From Lotus japonicus (taxonomy: Eukaryota; Streptophyta; Magnoliopsida; Fabales; Fabaceae), in assembly GCF_012489685.1 (NCBI RefSeq), contig NC_080042.1, positions 58,571,069 through 58,635,068 on the forward strand: DNA of 64,000 bases, in the 5' to 3' direction. A program made the translations under genes and the position numbers. Positions 10,898-22,237 of the stretch are shown piece after piece; position 1 is the first letter of the stretch, and the number at the start of each line of letters is the position of its first letter. The notes under the pieces are model-generated. The model saw nothing but the letters and a program-made list of their open reading frames with translations. It ran no database searches and was not told where the DNA came from.

Positions 10898-12830
10898 TTG
10901 GTAATAATAGACATTTGATAGCAGATAACTTCTTTCAGTCATTGTGTTTGTAGTTTTAGTACAGAATGTTTGATTCACTCAGAGAAAGCATTAAATTGTA
11001 GTCAAGATGGCATAAGAAGTTCTGTTTATGAAGCATTTGTATGGAGACTATAGAGTAAATAGTCCTTTTTATCTTTGGAAAACATGGGACCGGATATTTT
11101 AGTCCCTTAAAAGTGAAAATTGTCAATTTTTGCCCCAAAAGATGAATAGTAGTTCAGTTTCCTACTTTCAGTAGGATTAAAATTGAATGCCTTTCCAAAT
11201 TTCAAGGATTCAATTCATTGCATTTTTTTTGAGTGAATACCTGTCATTCAGGAATGAAAATAATAATTTTCATGTTTTAAGATTCTTTTGAGGAGCTAAA
11301 AAAAGATGAAAATGAATGATTAGTGCATTACCACACAACTATTTCAGATATGAAATATGCAACTCTACGTGTTCATTGAATCTTACAGCATGTTTGGCAT
11401 GTTTGGATGTGTGCCAGACGCAGAACATGTTAGTGGAGAACTTTCATATTGCAGCTTTTGTATTAACATGATTTTGAAGTCTAACATGGATTTTGAATGA
11501 GCAACCAAACATGCACTTATCATGTATCTTGCCATAATCTATATATATAATCTATACCTATATTTAGATTGATAGATAGATAGATACCTAGCATATCTCG
11601 TGTCTTTTGTCGGGAATGGATCCTCTCACGTCACATGATCACATGAGATAGTACTCATCCATTGAAATTATATTTAAAAAAATAATTTTGATGGCTTAAA
11701 TCTTTCATGTGATCACGTGACATGAGATGATCGTCTCCTGTCTTTTGTCAAATCCTTGAATCCATAATTTTCAATGATGAAGGGAGCAAAGAGATGCATA
11801 ATAGTCAAAGTTTGATTTCATTTCATTTGTGTCATCCTATTCTGAATACACCTTATGTTTGTATTTTTCAAATATTACAGTATTATTAGTGAACATATGT
11901 GATAGATAGGTGGATATATATATTGGGATTACGAAGGTGCATAGTTTTTTCGGAGGTTGGTCCAAGTATTTAACGAATATTGTTTCGCAACAAACGAAGC
12001 CTATGACCCTGTAGTGCTGCAATGCAATGCTATGTTTGCAAGCTTTGCTTTGAAATTTGAATGGACAAATCGATCCAATGCCCATTTGATACCATAATCA
12101 GTATTATTATAATCAAGTTCCTTAGGTATTAACTTTTCTGCTTGCGCAAATAGATCCAATGCCCATTTGATAGCATATTTTCCATTGCACATTTTCCATA
12201 TAGGTGCTTGGCGCGCTATTTGGTTCCTCTATTATGATGCTTCCAACATTCAACTGAATGAATCATCTTGCTAATAACACGACATTTGGGTTCATTGGCC
12301 CCCCTTATAGTAAAGATTATAAAATTTAAAAGCTTTAGAGGAGTTCTATATACATTCCAAAAATCTCAAACTAATCAGCTTAGACTCAAGAAGACTCACC
12401 CAGGATTTTCTTTTCCTTAACAACTCGAAGAAGATTATGATACAAAGTTGTTCATAGTAGTAGAAACCAATATGATGTTGTTGTACAAGAGCTAAGAAAA
12501 AGAAAAAAAAGGATAGAAAATGTACTAAATAAAGAATGCAATATGAAATCACTGCGGTACAGTCCACAATTTTAGTTAAATGGACCAAAGTTCTTTCACT
12601 ATGCAGTAGTTTTTCTAATGAACTGTTGGATGTGAGACTTATATATGCAAAAAAGACCAATCTGCGTCTCTTTGATAATTATCTTCACCTTCTTTCAAAA
12701 AAAAAAATTATCTTCACCTTTTTCTTGGTTAACCGATGCGGGAAATATTTGATTAAGGAGCAATTCATTTAAATTGTTCTTCATTTTCATGTTAATATAA
12801 GGACACTAAGTTATCAATAAAACAAGACTT
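10898..12830. other. Intergenic, no gene seen
   Basis: AT-rich. It holds a (GATA)n-like patch (11567-11585), an imperfect palindrome at about 11617-11747 (ACGTCACATGATCACATGAG facing TTTCATGTGATCACGTGACA) and an 81-bp-spaced duplication containing GATCCAATGCCCATTTGATA (12072 and about 12153). Minus-strand open frames of 63-104 codons occur in 11837-12660, but none belongs to a recognised family. Confidence 0.5.
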
Positions 12831-12965
12831 GAAGAGGAATACTTTAGCACCACCACCAAAGAATGCTCTGCTAGGGTTTCCTTAGCACTTTCTCTGTGTG
12901 GCTTTTCCCAGGTCTAGTACCTCTTCCCCACCCCGATCTGGGGCTTTCCCACTTCAATCTGAAGC

Positions 12966-14333
12966 ATGGACCCCTGGAAAAACATCTCCTTTCGCCAGGA
13001 TGAAACGGAAGAACTCCACATCCCAATCGAAGATGTAGAAGCCGAACAAACAGATGAGTTTTGGCTGATTGGAAGGGTCTTAACACATAACTCTGTCAAC
13101 AACAAAGCTTTCAAGTCTATGGTTACTACAAGCTGGAAAACAAAGAGGGGTTTCGAGGTGCGAGACATAGAAAGGAACCTCTTCACCTTTCGTTTTTTCG
13201 CTGAGAGTGACAGAGAAGGAATCCTCAGCTCTGGCCCATGGAACTTTGACAAAAACCTCATCATCCTTAGGAAGCTGCTCCCAGACGAAAACCCAAAAGA
13301 GGCAGAGCTGAACAAGGTCCTAATCTGGGCAAGGGTTTACGATCTACCCATGAACATGAAGAATGAACAAGTGGCGAAAAGACTGGGGGATTTCCTCGGC
13401 AACTTCGAGGAATGGGATACGAGGGAGGAACACAGGTTGGGGGGTTTCATTCGAATCAAGGTTTGGCTAGATATAACCAGACCTCTAAAAAGGGGAACTG
13501 TCATCCCAAGGCCTGGGAAATCAAGTGTAAGGCTAAGGTTCAAATACGAAAGGCTGGCCAACTTCTGCTTTGGTTGTGGAGGCCTGGACCACATCCTACG
13601 AGACTGCGACTTTAAAGAAGACGACTGGCATGAGGACGACATGGCGAATCTCCCATATGGACCATGGATCCGTGCATCTCCGCTGAAACCCACTGGAATG
13701 TCTATGATGAAACAGGAAGCTAGGGGACACACAGTGACCAAGAACCTTTTCCCACAGAAAGATGCAATTTATGGGGAAAAAGGAGACAAGGACAAAGGGG
13801 GGAGCAGTAATGGCGACAAGGTCAGTGGGGGACAAGACGAGAAGGAGCTGGACCCTACTTCCCACTCAGAAACCCTAAACAATAAATCCAAGGAGGGACA
13901 CATTGATGACCAATTCATTGAGTCTCTTGGCAATTGCACACTGAAGAGCTTAGCAATAAATTCACCCACGAGCCAAGAGAGAGGAAAGTCCCCTGCATCT
14001 GTTGAAAAGTTAGCATATGGTGACAAAGAGAAGGTGCCCTCTGAGGAGGATGGAATAGAAACCGTAGACCTTACAACAAACTCTCCTCATGAGAAAGAGA
14101 ATGAAGAATCAACGGGTGAAGATGAAGGTAGCCCAGGAACACAGGTACGAAAGTGGAAGAGGCGAGCAAGATTAGGCCCCAAAACAACAACACCATGCCA
14201 TATTGAGACCCAGAAGAGGAAAGACTGCGAGATGAACACAGCTACAGCCATGGAAATAGAGGGCTACCCTGTGTCTCAGAAAGCCAAATTGGAAGCGGCG
14301 AGGACTGTGGAGCAGTCCCGCCGAGAGCCATGA
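12966..14333 (+). CDS. LINE ORF1: DUF4283-like domain plus CCHC zinc knuckle
   Basis: 455 aa, uninterrupted. Residues about 25-125 (DEFWLIGRVLTHNSVNNKAF and on to SGPWNFDKNLIIL) match the DUF4283 domain of plant L1 ORF1 proteins. A CX2CX4HX4C knuckle, CFGCGGLDHILRDC, is near residue 200. The second half is polar, rich in Lys/Glu/Ser, with a basic KWKRRARLGPK patch. It is expected to bind the element's RNA in the RNP. The stop overlaps the ORF2 start as ATGA (14330-14333). Confidence 0.9.
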   Translation: MDPWKNISFRQDETEELHIPIEDVEAEQTDEFWLIGRVLTHNSVNNKAFKSMVTTSWKTKRGFEVRDIERNLFTFRFFAESDREGILSSGPWNFDKNLIILRKLLPDENPKEAELNKVLIWARVYDLPMNMKNEQVAKRLGDFLGNFEEWDTREEHRLGGFIRIKVWLDITRPLKRGTVIPRPGKSSVRLRFKYERLANFCFGCGGLDHILRDCDFKEDDWHEDDMANLPYGPWIRASPLKPTGMSMMKQEARGHTVTKNLFPQKDAIYGEKGDKDKGGSSNGDKVSGGQDEKELDPTSHSETLNNKSKEGHIDDQFIESLGNCTLKSLAINSPTSQERGKSPASVEKLAYGDKEKVPSEEDGIETVDLTTNSPHEKENEESTGEDEGSPGTQVRKWKRRARLGPKTTTPCHIETQKRKDCEMNTATAMEIEGYPVSQKAKLEAARTVEQSRREP

Positions 14334-17300
14334 AAATGATTAGCTGGAACTGCCGTGGTCTTGGGACACCACGAGCAGTTGGAGCTTTGCGAAAGCTCAT
14401 AACAATGGAACGTCCCGACCTTGTCTTCCTCATGGAGACAAGGAAAAAAGCTTTCGAGATTCAGAAAACGAAGATGCCAAGTGGACTGGTTCACTCAATA
14501 GGAGTGGACTGTAATGGAGAAGGTAAATCTAGGGGAGGTGGCTTGGCATGTTATTGGAGCAGCTCCCTAGATGTGAACATTATTTCCTTGTCCTCAAACC
14601 ACATACAAATGGAGGTCACAACAACAATTATAGACAGCAAGATGGTAGTAACAGGGATTTATGGTCACCCGGAAGCACCCCAAAAGTGGAGAACGTGGGA
14701 GCTGATTAAAAAGCTCACCCCGGATCCAGAAGTACCATGGTTATGCCTAGGTGATTTCAATGAAGTGTTAAAAAGCAGTGAGAAAACAGGAGGGAATCCA
14801 ATAAATTTTGTAGGGGCTCAAGCTTTCCAGGAAGCTATGGATTTTTGTGGCTTGAGAGACATGGGGTTCAGTGGTTTCCAATTCACCTGGTCAAACATGA
14901 GGCCTACCCCTAATACTATCCAGGAGAGGCTCGATAGAGCCTTGGTTAATGAATGTTGGACTGAGCACTGGCCACATACACACGTAAGCCACCTAGACAG
15001 ATTCAATTCAGACCATAACCCAATATATGTCATCTTCTCGAAAGCTAAGAGACAAAAGAAGAAGAAGATAAGGTTATATAGGTTTGAGGAAATGTGGTTA
15101 CAGGAGGAGGATTGCAGACACGTGATCCATCATTCATGGCCGAGAGGAGGAAGAAATATAACCTCAAAACTGGGAAATGTGGGAGCAAACTTAACAGAAT
15201 GGGCTGAAGCTACCTTTGGCAACATACAAAAAAGAATCAAATCCCAACTGGGCATCATAAAGAGGATCCAAGCAGCTGAACAAACTGAAGAAAATCTGAA
15301 AAAAGGAAAGGAGGCGGAAAAGGAACTAGAGAATCTCCTTAAACTGTAGGAGATTAAGTGGAGCCAAAGGTCACGAGCAACTTGGCTTGCCCATGGGGAC
15401 CGAAACACAAGTTTTTTCCACAAAAAAGCTTCCCAGAGGAAAGACAGAAACTCCATAGCAAGGATAACAGATGATAGAGGAAGGGCATGGACTGAAGAGG
15501 AGGACATAGAAGAAGTGTTGACTAAGTATTTTGAAGACCTGTTCAAGGCCACAAGTCCAGATGATTGTGAGATAGTCACCAACCTTGTCCACGGGAGAAT
15601 AACAAATGAGCATAAGGAAATTATGGAAGAGCCGTTTACTGAGGAAGAAGTCAGGGAAGCACTCAAAAAAATGCATCCCACAAAAGCTCATGGAGCTGAT
15701 GGAACACCTGCTTTATTCTTCCAAAAATTCTGGAGTATAGTTGGTTACGATGTTACTGCCCAGGTACTCTCAATTCTGAATGATGGAGCTGATGCAACTC
15801 ATATTAATCAAACTCTAATAGCTCTCATCCCAAAGATAAAGAAACCGTCAATGGCAAAAGACTATAGACCAATCAGCCTATGAAATGTCATTTTCAAGTT
15901 GGTAACCAAGACAATTGCAAACAGGTTAAAGAGTTTCCTGCAAGACATAGTTGAAGAAACACAAAGTGCTTTCGTCCCGGGAAGATTGATCACGGATAAT
16001 GCAATCATTGCACATGAATGCTTCCATTACATGAGAAGGAAAACAAGGGGAGTGAAGGGAGTCATGGCCCTCAAGACCGACATGTCTAAAGCCTATGATA
16101 GGGTGGAATGGAATTTCCTCAAAAGCACTCTTGAACAAATGGGCTTCACCCAAAGATGGACTAACCTTATCATGAACTGTGTCTCAACTGTTTCTTTTCA
16201 GGTCCTCTTGAATGGGCAACCATGTAGGAGCTTCAAACCCGAGAGAGGGCTCCGCCAAGGAGACCCTCTATCACCATACCTTTTCATTCTATGTGCAGAA
16301 GTCTTCTCCTCCATGATCAAAGCAAAAGTAGCTGCTGGAGTTCTCCATGGCATCAAAATAACACCTAGAGCACCAATGATCTCCCATCTATTCTTCGCGG
16401 ACGACAGCATCCTCCTTGCCAGGGCCACAAAGGAAGAAGCAATGGTATTACATGATATCATAAAGGGGTATGAAGCCTTCTCAGGCCAGAGAATCAATTT
16501 TGACAAATCTGAGCTATCCACAAGCCGAAACGTGCCTAGTACCCGAGTACATGAGCTTGAACAGCTTCTTGGAGTTAAGGCGGTGGAAAAGCATGGCAAA
16601 TATCTGGGCTTACCGACTATTGTTGGAAGATCAAAAACCCAGGTGTTTAGCTTTGTCAGAGAGAGGATCTGGAAGAAGCTAAAGGGATGGAAAGAGAAAG
16701 CTCTATCAAGGTCAGGACGAGAAGTGCTCATCAAATCCATTGCCCAAGCTATCCCCTCATATGTGATGGGCCTCTTTCTCCTACCCTCAACACTTTGCAA
16801 TCAAGTAGAGAGGATGATAAACAGCTTCTACTGGGGCGGAAGTGCTGACTCGAGGAAGCTAAACTGGATTCGTTGGGATACCTTGGCCACTCCTAAGAAT
16901 ATGGGAGGGCTAGGATTCAGGTCTTTTCACAGTTTCAACAAAGCATTACTGGCTAAGCAGTGGTGGAGGCTAATCAATAGGGAAAATTCCCTCATGGTCC
17001 AAGTCATCAAAGCCAGATACTACCCAAAAAGCACCCCACTAGAAGCAAATAGGGGAACAAATTCGAGTTATCTCTGGAAGAGTGTACATGCAGCCAGGGA
17101 AGTTATACAAAAAGGGAGCATTTGGAAGGTGGGTACCGGGGAAAAGATCCACATCTGGAATGATCAGTGGCTGCCAAACTCATCAAGTGGCAGAGTGACA
17201 ACACCAAGGAACGCAAATGAGGGACCCCAGAGAGTCTGCGAATTAATACTAGCAGGGAGAGGAATGTGGAATGAGTCCCTGATAAAAGCCACCTTCTCTG

Positions 17301-18416
17301 GCTATGATGCCTCAAAGATCCTCCAAATCCCACTTAGAGGAACACATGCCAAAGACCAGTTGATCTGGAAGGACAGCGGTGTGGGACAATATAGTGTGAA
17401 AGCAGGCTACAGAATTCAGAGGAGTCAGAACAACACACATCCAGCCACTGGCCCTTCTGGCACAAATCACTCAAACTTGTGGAAAAAAGTATGGAAAGTC
17501 AAAACTCTCCCACGATGCAACGAGATAATCTGGAGAGCATGTAAAGGAGTCTTACCAGTAAGAATGAACCTCAAGCGCAGAGGAATGGATTTAGACACAA
17601 AGTGCCCCTGCTGTGGAGAGGAGGACGAGACAACAACCCATGCACTATTGACCTGTAGTAGTATCAGGAGACTCTGGTTTGCATCCCATCTTAATCTCCA
17701 TCTCAATGAGGAACTCCCAGATAACTTTGCAGGATGGCTAGAACAAGTGCTGGAACTTCCGAATGAAGAAACTATGGCTGACCTTTTCAATTTGATTTGG
17801 GTTATTTGGAAAAGAAGAAACGCCTGGATTTTTTTATGGTAAACTCTGGAATTTTGAGAAGGTGCTGGCCATGGCCTCTGCTATAAGCATAAAGCCTGAT
17901 CCCCATGATGATGTTGATATCCGTCTGCTTGAAGAAAAATCACACTGGTCTTTACCTCCACAGGGCAAGATAAAATTGAATGTTGATGCCTCAATTCGAG
18001 CAGGAGAAGGTACGGGACATGGAGCAATTATAAGGGATGAGAAAGGCCACATGCTGGCTGCAGCAATGTGGAAAGACCACAAATTTGAAGACCCTGCCTT
18101 GGCTGAAGCTATTGGAATCAAGAAAGCGACTGAGTGGGCAAAATCCCTGTGTTTTGATATGATCCTCCTAGAAACAGATTGCCTCATAGCAGCCCAGAAA
18201 TGGAACAGCAAGGAGGGCGGGATCTCCTACTTAGATGATGTGATTAGAGATTGTAAAAGCAGTGCTTCTATGTTTAGTTCTTTCTCTGTTTCCCATGTAA
18301 GAAGATCCTGTAATAGGGTAGCTGATTACCTTGCCCACTTAGCTTTTAGTATCCAAGAAACCTTTTGGTTAGAGGAACCTCCCCCAGGGACCTCCCTTTG
18401 TTATCTGAGGATGTAA
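14330..18416 (+). pseudogene. LINE ORF2: endonuclease, reverse transcriptase, RNase H (two stops, one frameshift)
   Basis: One frame runs 14330-17842 with only two stops: TAG at 15347-15349 and TGA at 15881-15883. A 7-T run near 17829-17835, one T more than the flanking frames require, shifts the last part into the frame of 17862-18416. Domains in order: APE-type endonuclease (ISWNCRGLG, GDFNEVL, SDHNPI); reverse transcriptase (LKTDMSKAYDRVEW, catalytic FFADDSILLA near 16395); a zinc-finger segment before RNase H (CPCCGEEDETTTHALLTC); and an RNase H domain (LNVDASIRAGEGTG, LLETDC). The second stop replaces a residue in the normally conserved YRPISL.N motif. So few lesions suggest recent insertion. 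Confidence 0.92.
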
Positions 18417-18489
18417 AGCTTGCAGGCTCTTCTGCCTTTTGAATGGAAACAGAAATTAACTTTCAAAAAAAAAAAAAAAAAGAAGAGGA

Positions 18490-18956
18490 TTTCAACTAAT
18501 CACAAATCGTTCGTGGGTTTATTTGTTTACCAAAAGTTGAGTAAAAAACTATGCTTATAACTTTGTAAAATTTTATGTTTCATGAAAATAAGCATCTTCA
18601 AGTCGAGTACAGATCATTTGGGATCTTGTTTAGTTCACCAAGTTGTTTTTTTGTTTTCCAAGAGTATTTACCACCTACTCAGCGGGTGTTCACATAAAAT
18701 AATAAATGATTAAATATTAAATGTATTTATTTTCATGAGTAAGTATTAACTCTCTGATTTCATAATTATGAGATGAGATGAACAATCATCATATCTCACC
18801 TGATACTTACAAGTTGTTCATTTAAGGCCAACACTATTAGATCAAATTATAATGCAAACCATGATGAGAATTGTCATTGCATATATGTTAACATATGAAT
18901 AAGTCATAATCATTAATTAACTTGTTAAGAAATCACATTACTTATTGTTTTAATCT
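18490..18956. other. Intergenic, no gene seen
   Basis: AT-rich spacer between the LINE and the next Mutator-like element; nothing recognised. Confidence 0.6.
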
Positions 18957-18965
18957 TAATTATTA

Positions 18966-20222
18966 GGCTTATTAGCACTTTTGGTCCCCCAGATTTCAAA
19001 AATGTGCGATCGGAGTCCCCTACGTTTAAAAATAGCATTATGCTACCCCAACGTTTGTCTCCGTTAACAGTTTTGGTCCCTCAGCATATTTCCGTCCAAA
19101 AGTTAACGTTTTTGTCTGAGTTGATTTTTTTTTTAAATGACGTGGCATGGGATTAGGAGAGAGAAGGGGTATTTGGAGAGAGGAACATCACGTGCCTCTC
19201 ACGTGATTCAATCTTATCCCTGTTTCTCCAACTCCATCGTGTTCTTCTTCTCCCTCTTCATCTCTTCTCCCCTAAATCACCAACCCTAACCAATCCTCTT
19301 CTTCTCCATAACAGAAATTTGCCACGACCATTTCATTAAGCTAGTCCCTCCAGCAAAAGCATCAAACTGAAAATCAAGAACCCAGATCTGGTTCGTATCA
19401 GGGGAGGAAGAGGGTGGGGTTCCAGACACCGTCGAGGAGGGTGGCAAAGGAGGTGGCGACGAGCGGCAGAGTCGGAGGCGGGACCAGCGGCAACATACGA
19501 GGGATAGGTTGTATGGGATTTTGATTTTGTTTCTGAAATTGGGACTAAGGAATTTGGGGAAGTGGTGGCAGTGGTATTTGGGTTTGGGTTTCGAATTCAG
19601 AACCCAGATCTTCAATCCTTCATGTTTCTTCTTTTTCTCAGATCTGGGTTGTATGGGTTTAGGCAGTGGTGTTTGTATGGTGATTATCGTTGCTTGAGTT
19701 GAGATTTAAGTGTGGGATTAGGTTGTTAACAGATTGGTTAATCAAGCATTCAATGTAACAGCTAGAGACAGAGAGAGGGAGAAGAAAGAAAATGCGTTTT
19801 GCTTTGTTATTGGAGGTTGCAGTTGTGGTCCATTGAATTCAATGTAACACAATACCCATTCTTAATACATGATTTGATTTTTCATCTGGGTGGGTTAGAT
19901 GAAAGAAATCTGGGTTGGGTTATGAAGATGTAAAGATGAAGATGAAGAAATATGAATTGTAGTGTTTATTTTTAGTTATTAACTTTATTTTATTTTAATT
20001 GTTAATTGCATATGTGAAATTTTGTCATCTCTCCTAATCCGATGCCAGCTCAATTAAAAAATTCCATGTCAGCTAAAACTGTTAGTTTTTTGACGGAATT
20101 ATGGTGAGGGACCAAAACTGTTAACGGAGATAAACGTCGGGGTAGCAGAATGCTATTTTTAAACTTAGGGGACTCCGTTTGCACATTTTTGAAACCTGAG
20201 GGACCAAAAGTGCTAATAAACC
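18966..20222. mobile_element. Non-autonomous Mutator-like element, second copy type
   Basis: 1257 bp with a perfect 9-bp duplication TAATTATTA (18957-18965, 20223-20231). The inverted repeats are about 145 bp (18966-about 19110, about 20080-20222), starting GGCTTATTAGCACTTTTGGT and GGTTTATTAGCACTTTTGGT. The ends resemble those of the element at 6548 (GGCTTA..GCACTTTT..GTCC, then a CCGTC motif), so both belong to related groups. The interior has CT-rich and TCTTCATC stretches and no protein-coding signal. Confidence 0.85.
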
Positions 20223-20231
20223 TAATTATTA

Positions 20232-21486
20232 ATGATTAAATTGATTGGTCATAGGCTATCCTTGTGTTGTTATAAAACGAGTATTTTCATAAGATTCATT
20301 TTCTATTTAATGATATCTATGTTTTTTTTTTAGATAAGCAATGATATCTATGTATCAAAACATTAGCATAAAGAACATCAACAACAACAGTGGATCGAGG
20401 GGCAATATGAACCTCCTCCATCACTACGATTTGCTGCCATTTGGAATCTGCCGCTCTCCTTTGTCTCTTTCTAGAAACAACTAACCTCTAATTTCGTTGA
20501 TTTTTTAAAAATAGATTCTTACATAGACAGATGAAACTAATTTCTAAGCAATAGTACAAGACAATTACATCATTAATTAATGTCGTTTAATCTATTATGG
20601 AGGAAAAATTGACAATTGGAGATATCAGATATCCGCTGTACCATCTCCTTCATCCTTCTAGAGGAGGGAATATCTGGGAATATTTTTGCCCCTTGTTTGT
20701 TTCCCATCATTTGTGGTGACGCATTTGAGACACCAATCATAAACTAAAAACCATTATTTATACTTTATACAGGGTGTCTAGAATTTATCTTCTTATATAA
20801 TAATATATAACATTCATTTGAAGATTTGGCCTAAAAAGAAACAGAATACAAATGACCCAATATAACCATTTTCACTTTCTTAAAACCTACATATCACTTT
20901 CTAGATCATCCATGTGAATAATTTTATCTAAAGCTTAGTCAACAATGATATTTAAGATAAGTTAATTTATAATTTTATAAAATAATTATTTATATTTATA
21001 AATAATTTTATCGGTTGATATTAAATTTAAGTAAAATTACTCATATAGGTGATTCAGACAACCTATATTTTTTATCCTACAACTATATGAGTTTACTTAT
21101 TGATTTATTTAATTGTTTTTTTATAGGCAAATGATTTATTCAATTAGTTGTTAGGAACATTAAATTAGTCTTTCTTTAGAGTTCGAACTCTTCACCCTTC
21201 ATCATCTCACCAAACTTTTATATACCCTAACTTTTACCACTTGAGGCTTGAGCTAACCCTCGATTTACTCAATTGTAAGTTTATTTTCAAAATAAAAAAT
21301 TAATAAGAATATATATTAAACCTGCTTAAATTTCAATCAAATATATATTCTTTTTGAATCAAAAATATGTTAGTCTTAAAATGCCAAATATTTGAAGTTA
21401 AATATAATTTTTCTTGCTTATTTTAACAAACTTTATCTTATATATATTCTCATTTCAGATTGAGTTTGAGGGTTTAGATTGTAGTG
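20232..21486. other. Intergenic AT-rich stretch with a SINE-like segment
   Basis: No gene seen. At about 21170-21265 the minus strand reads GGTTAGCTCAAG (A-box-like) followed about 70 nt later by GAGTTCGAACTC (B-box-like), the internal Pol III promoter layout of tRNA-derived SINEs. Ends and duplication are unclear. Confidence 0.35.
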
Positions 21487-21662
21487 TTTGGCCCAACTTA
21501 ATTTTTACTTTTAACTTATTTTTAAGAAAAGTTGGGTCAAACACACTTGATAATGAGCTCTTAAAAAATAAGTTACTTATTTATTTTACAAAGAAAATAT
21601 AAAATGTGACTTTTAAGTAAAAAGTTAAATGAATGAGCTTTTCTTAAATAAGCTGTAGAGAC

Positions 21663-22237
21663 ATCACCTCTACCTCCACCACCACCACCACCACTTTCAC
21701 CGTCACCTCCACCACAATCGTATACAACCACCATTGTTGCCACCGCCGCCGCCACCACTCTGCTGCCGCCACCACTACCACCACCTTCATTGCCACCACT
21801 ACCATCACATCCACTACTATCGCCACCCTCCACCACCACCACCTCTGCCGTCACCTCCACCACAACCGTCCACTACCACCATCGTTGCCACCTCCAAGAC
21901 CACCGCCACCACCTCCATTTCCATCACCTCCACCACCTTCATTGCCACCCCCACCCCCACTATTACTGCCACCCTCCACCACCATCACCACCTTGACCAT
22001 CTACTCCACCACAACCGTTCACCACCACCATCGTTATCACCGCCACCACTGCATTGTCACCTCCACTGCTACCGTCACCCTCCACCACCACCATCTCTAC
22101 CATCACCTCCACCACAACTGTTCATCGCCGCAATTGTCACCGCCACGAATGCCATCACCACGACCACCTCCATTGCCACCAACACCACCACTTTCATTGC
22201 CATCACTACCAACACATCCATTGCTACTACCACCCTC
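21663..22237. repeat. (CCA)n-derived compound minisatellite, left part
   Basis: Degenerate CCACCACC with interspersed CTACC, ATCACC, GTTGCC and TTCACCGTC words, with higher-order units of about 100-200 bp (several copies of a CCACAAC.GTTCA/CCACCACCATC.TT block). The array resumes at 24454-24650. Long open frames in it (Pro/Thr/His or Pro-rich) are by-products of the repeat. Confidence 0.85.

Larger units (their letters stand above)
12839..18481 (+). mobile_element. L1-type LINE, full length, nearly intact
   Basis: 5.64 kb with a 17-A tail (18465-18481) and a short duplication GAAGAGGA (12831-12838, 18482-18489), extendable by mismatch. The 5' UTR is about 127 bp, then ORF1 (12966-14333) and ORF2 (14330-18416), overlapping as ATGA. 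The endonuclease, reverse transcriptase, zinc knuckle and RNase H domains are all present. The three coding lesions are listed under ORF2. Confidence 0.92.

Noticed and set aside
11617..11747. Imperfect palindrome as a complete MITE
   Set aside because: Arms contain several mismatches and no duplication could be found at the edges.
12001..12192. Minus-strand 63-codon frame with two IKWALD.F words
   Set aside because: The repetition comes from an 81-bp DNA duplication; no family match or gene structure.
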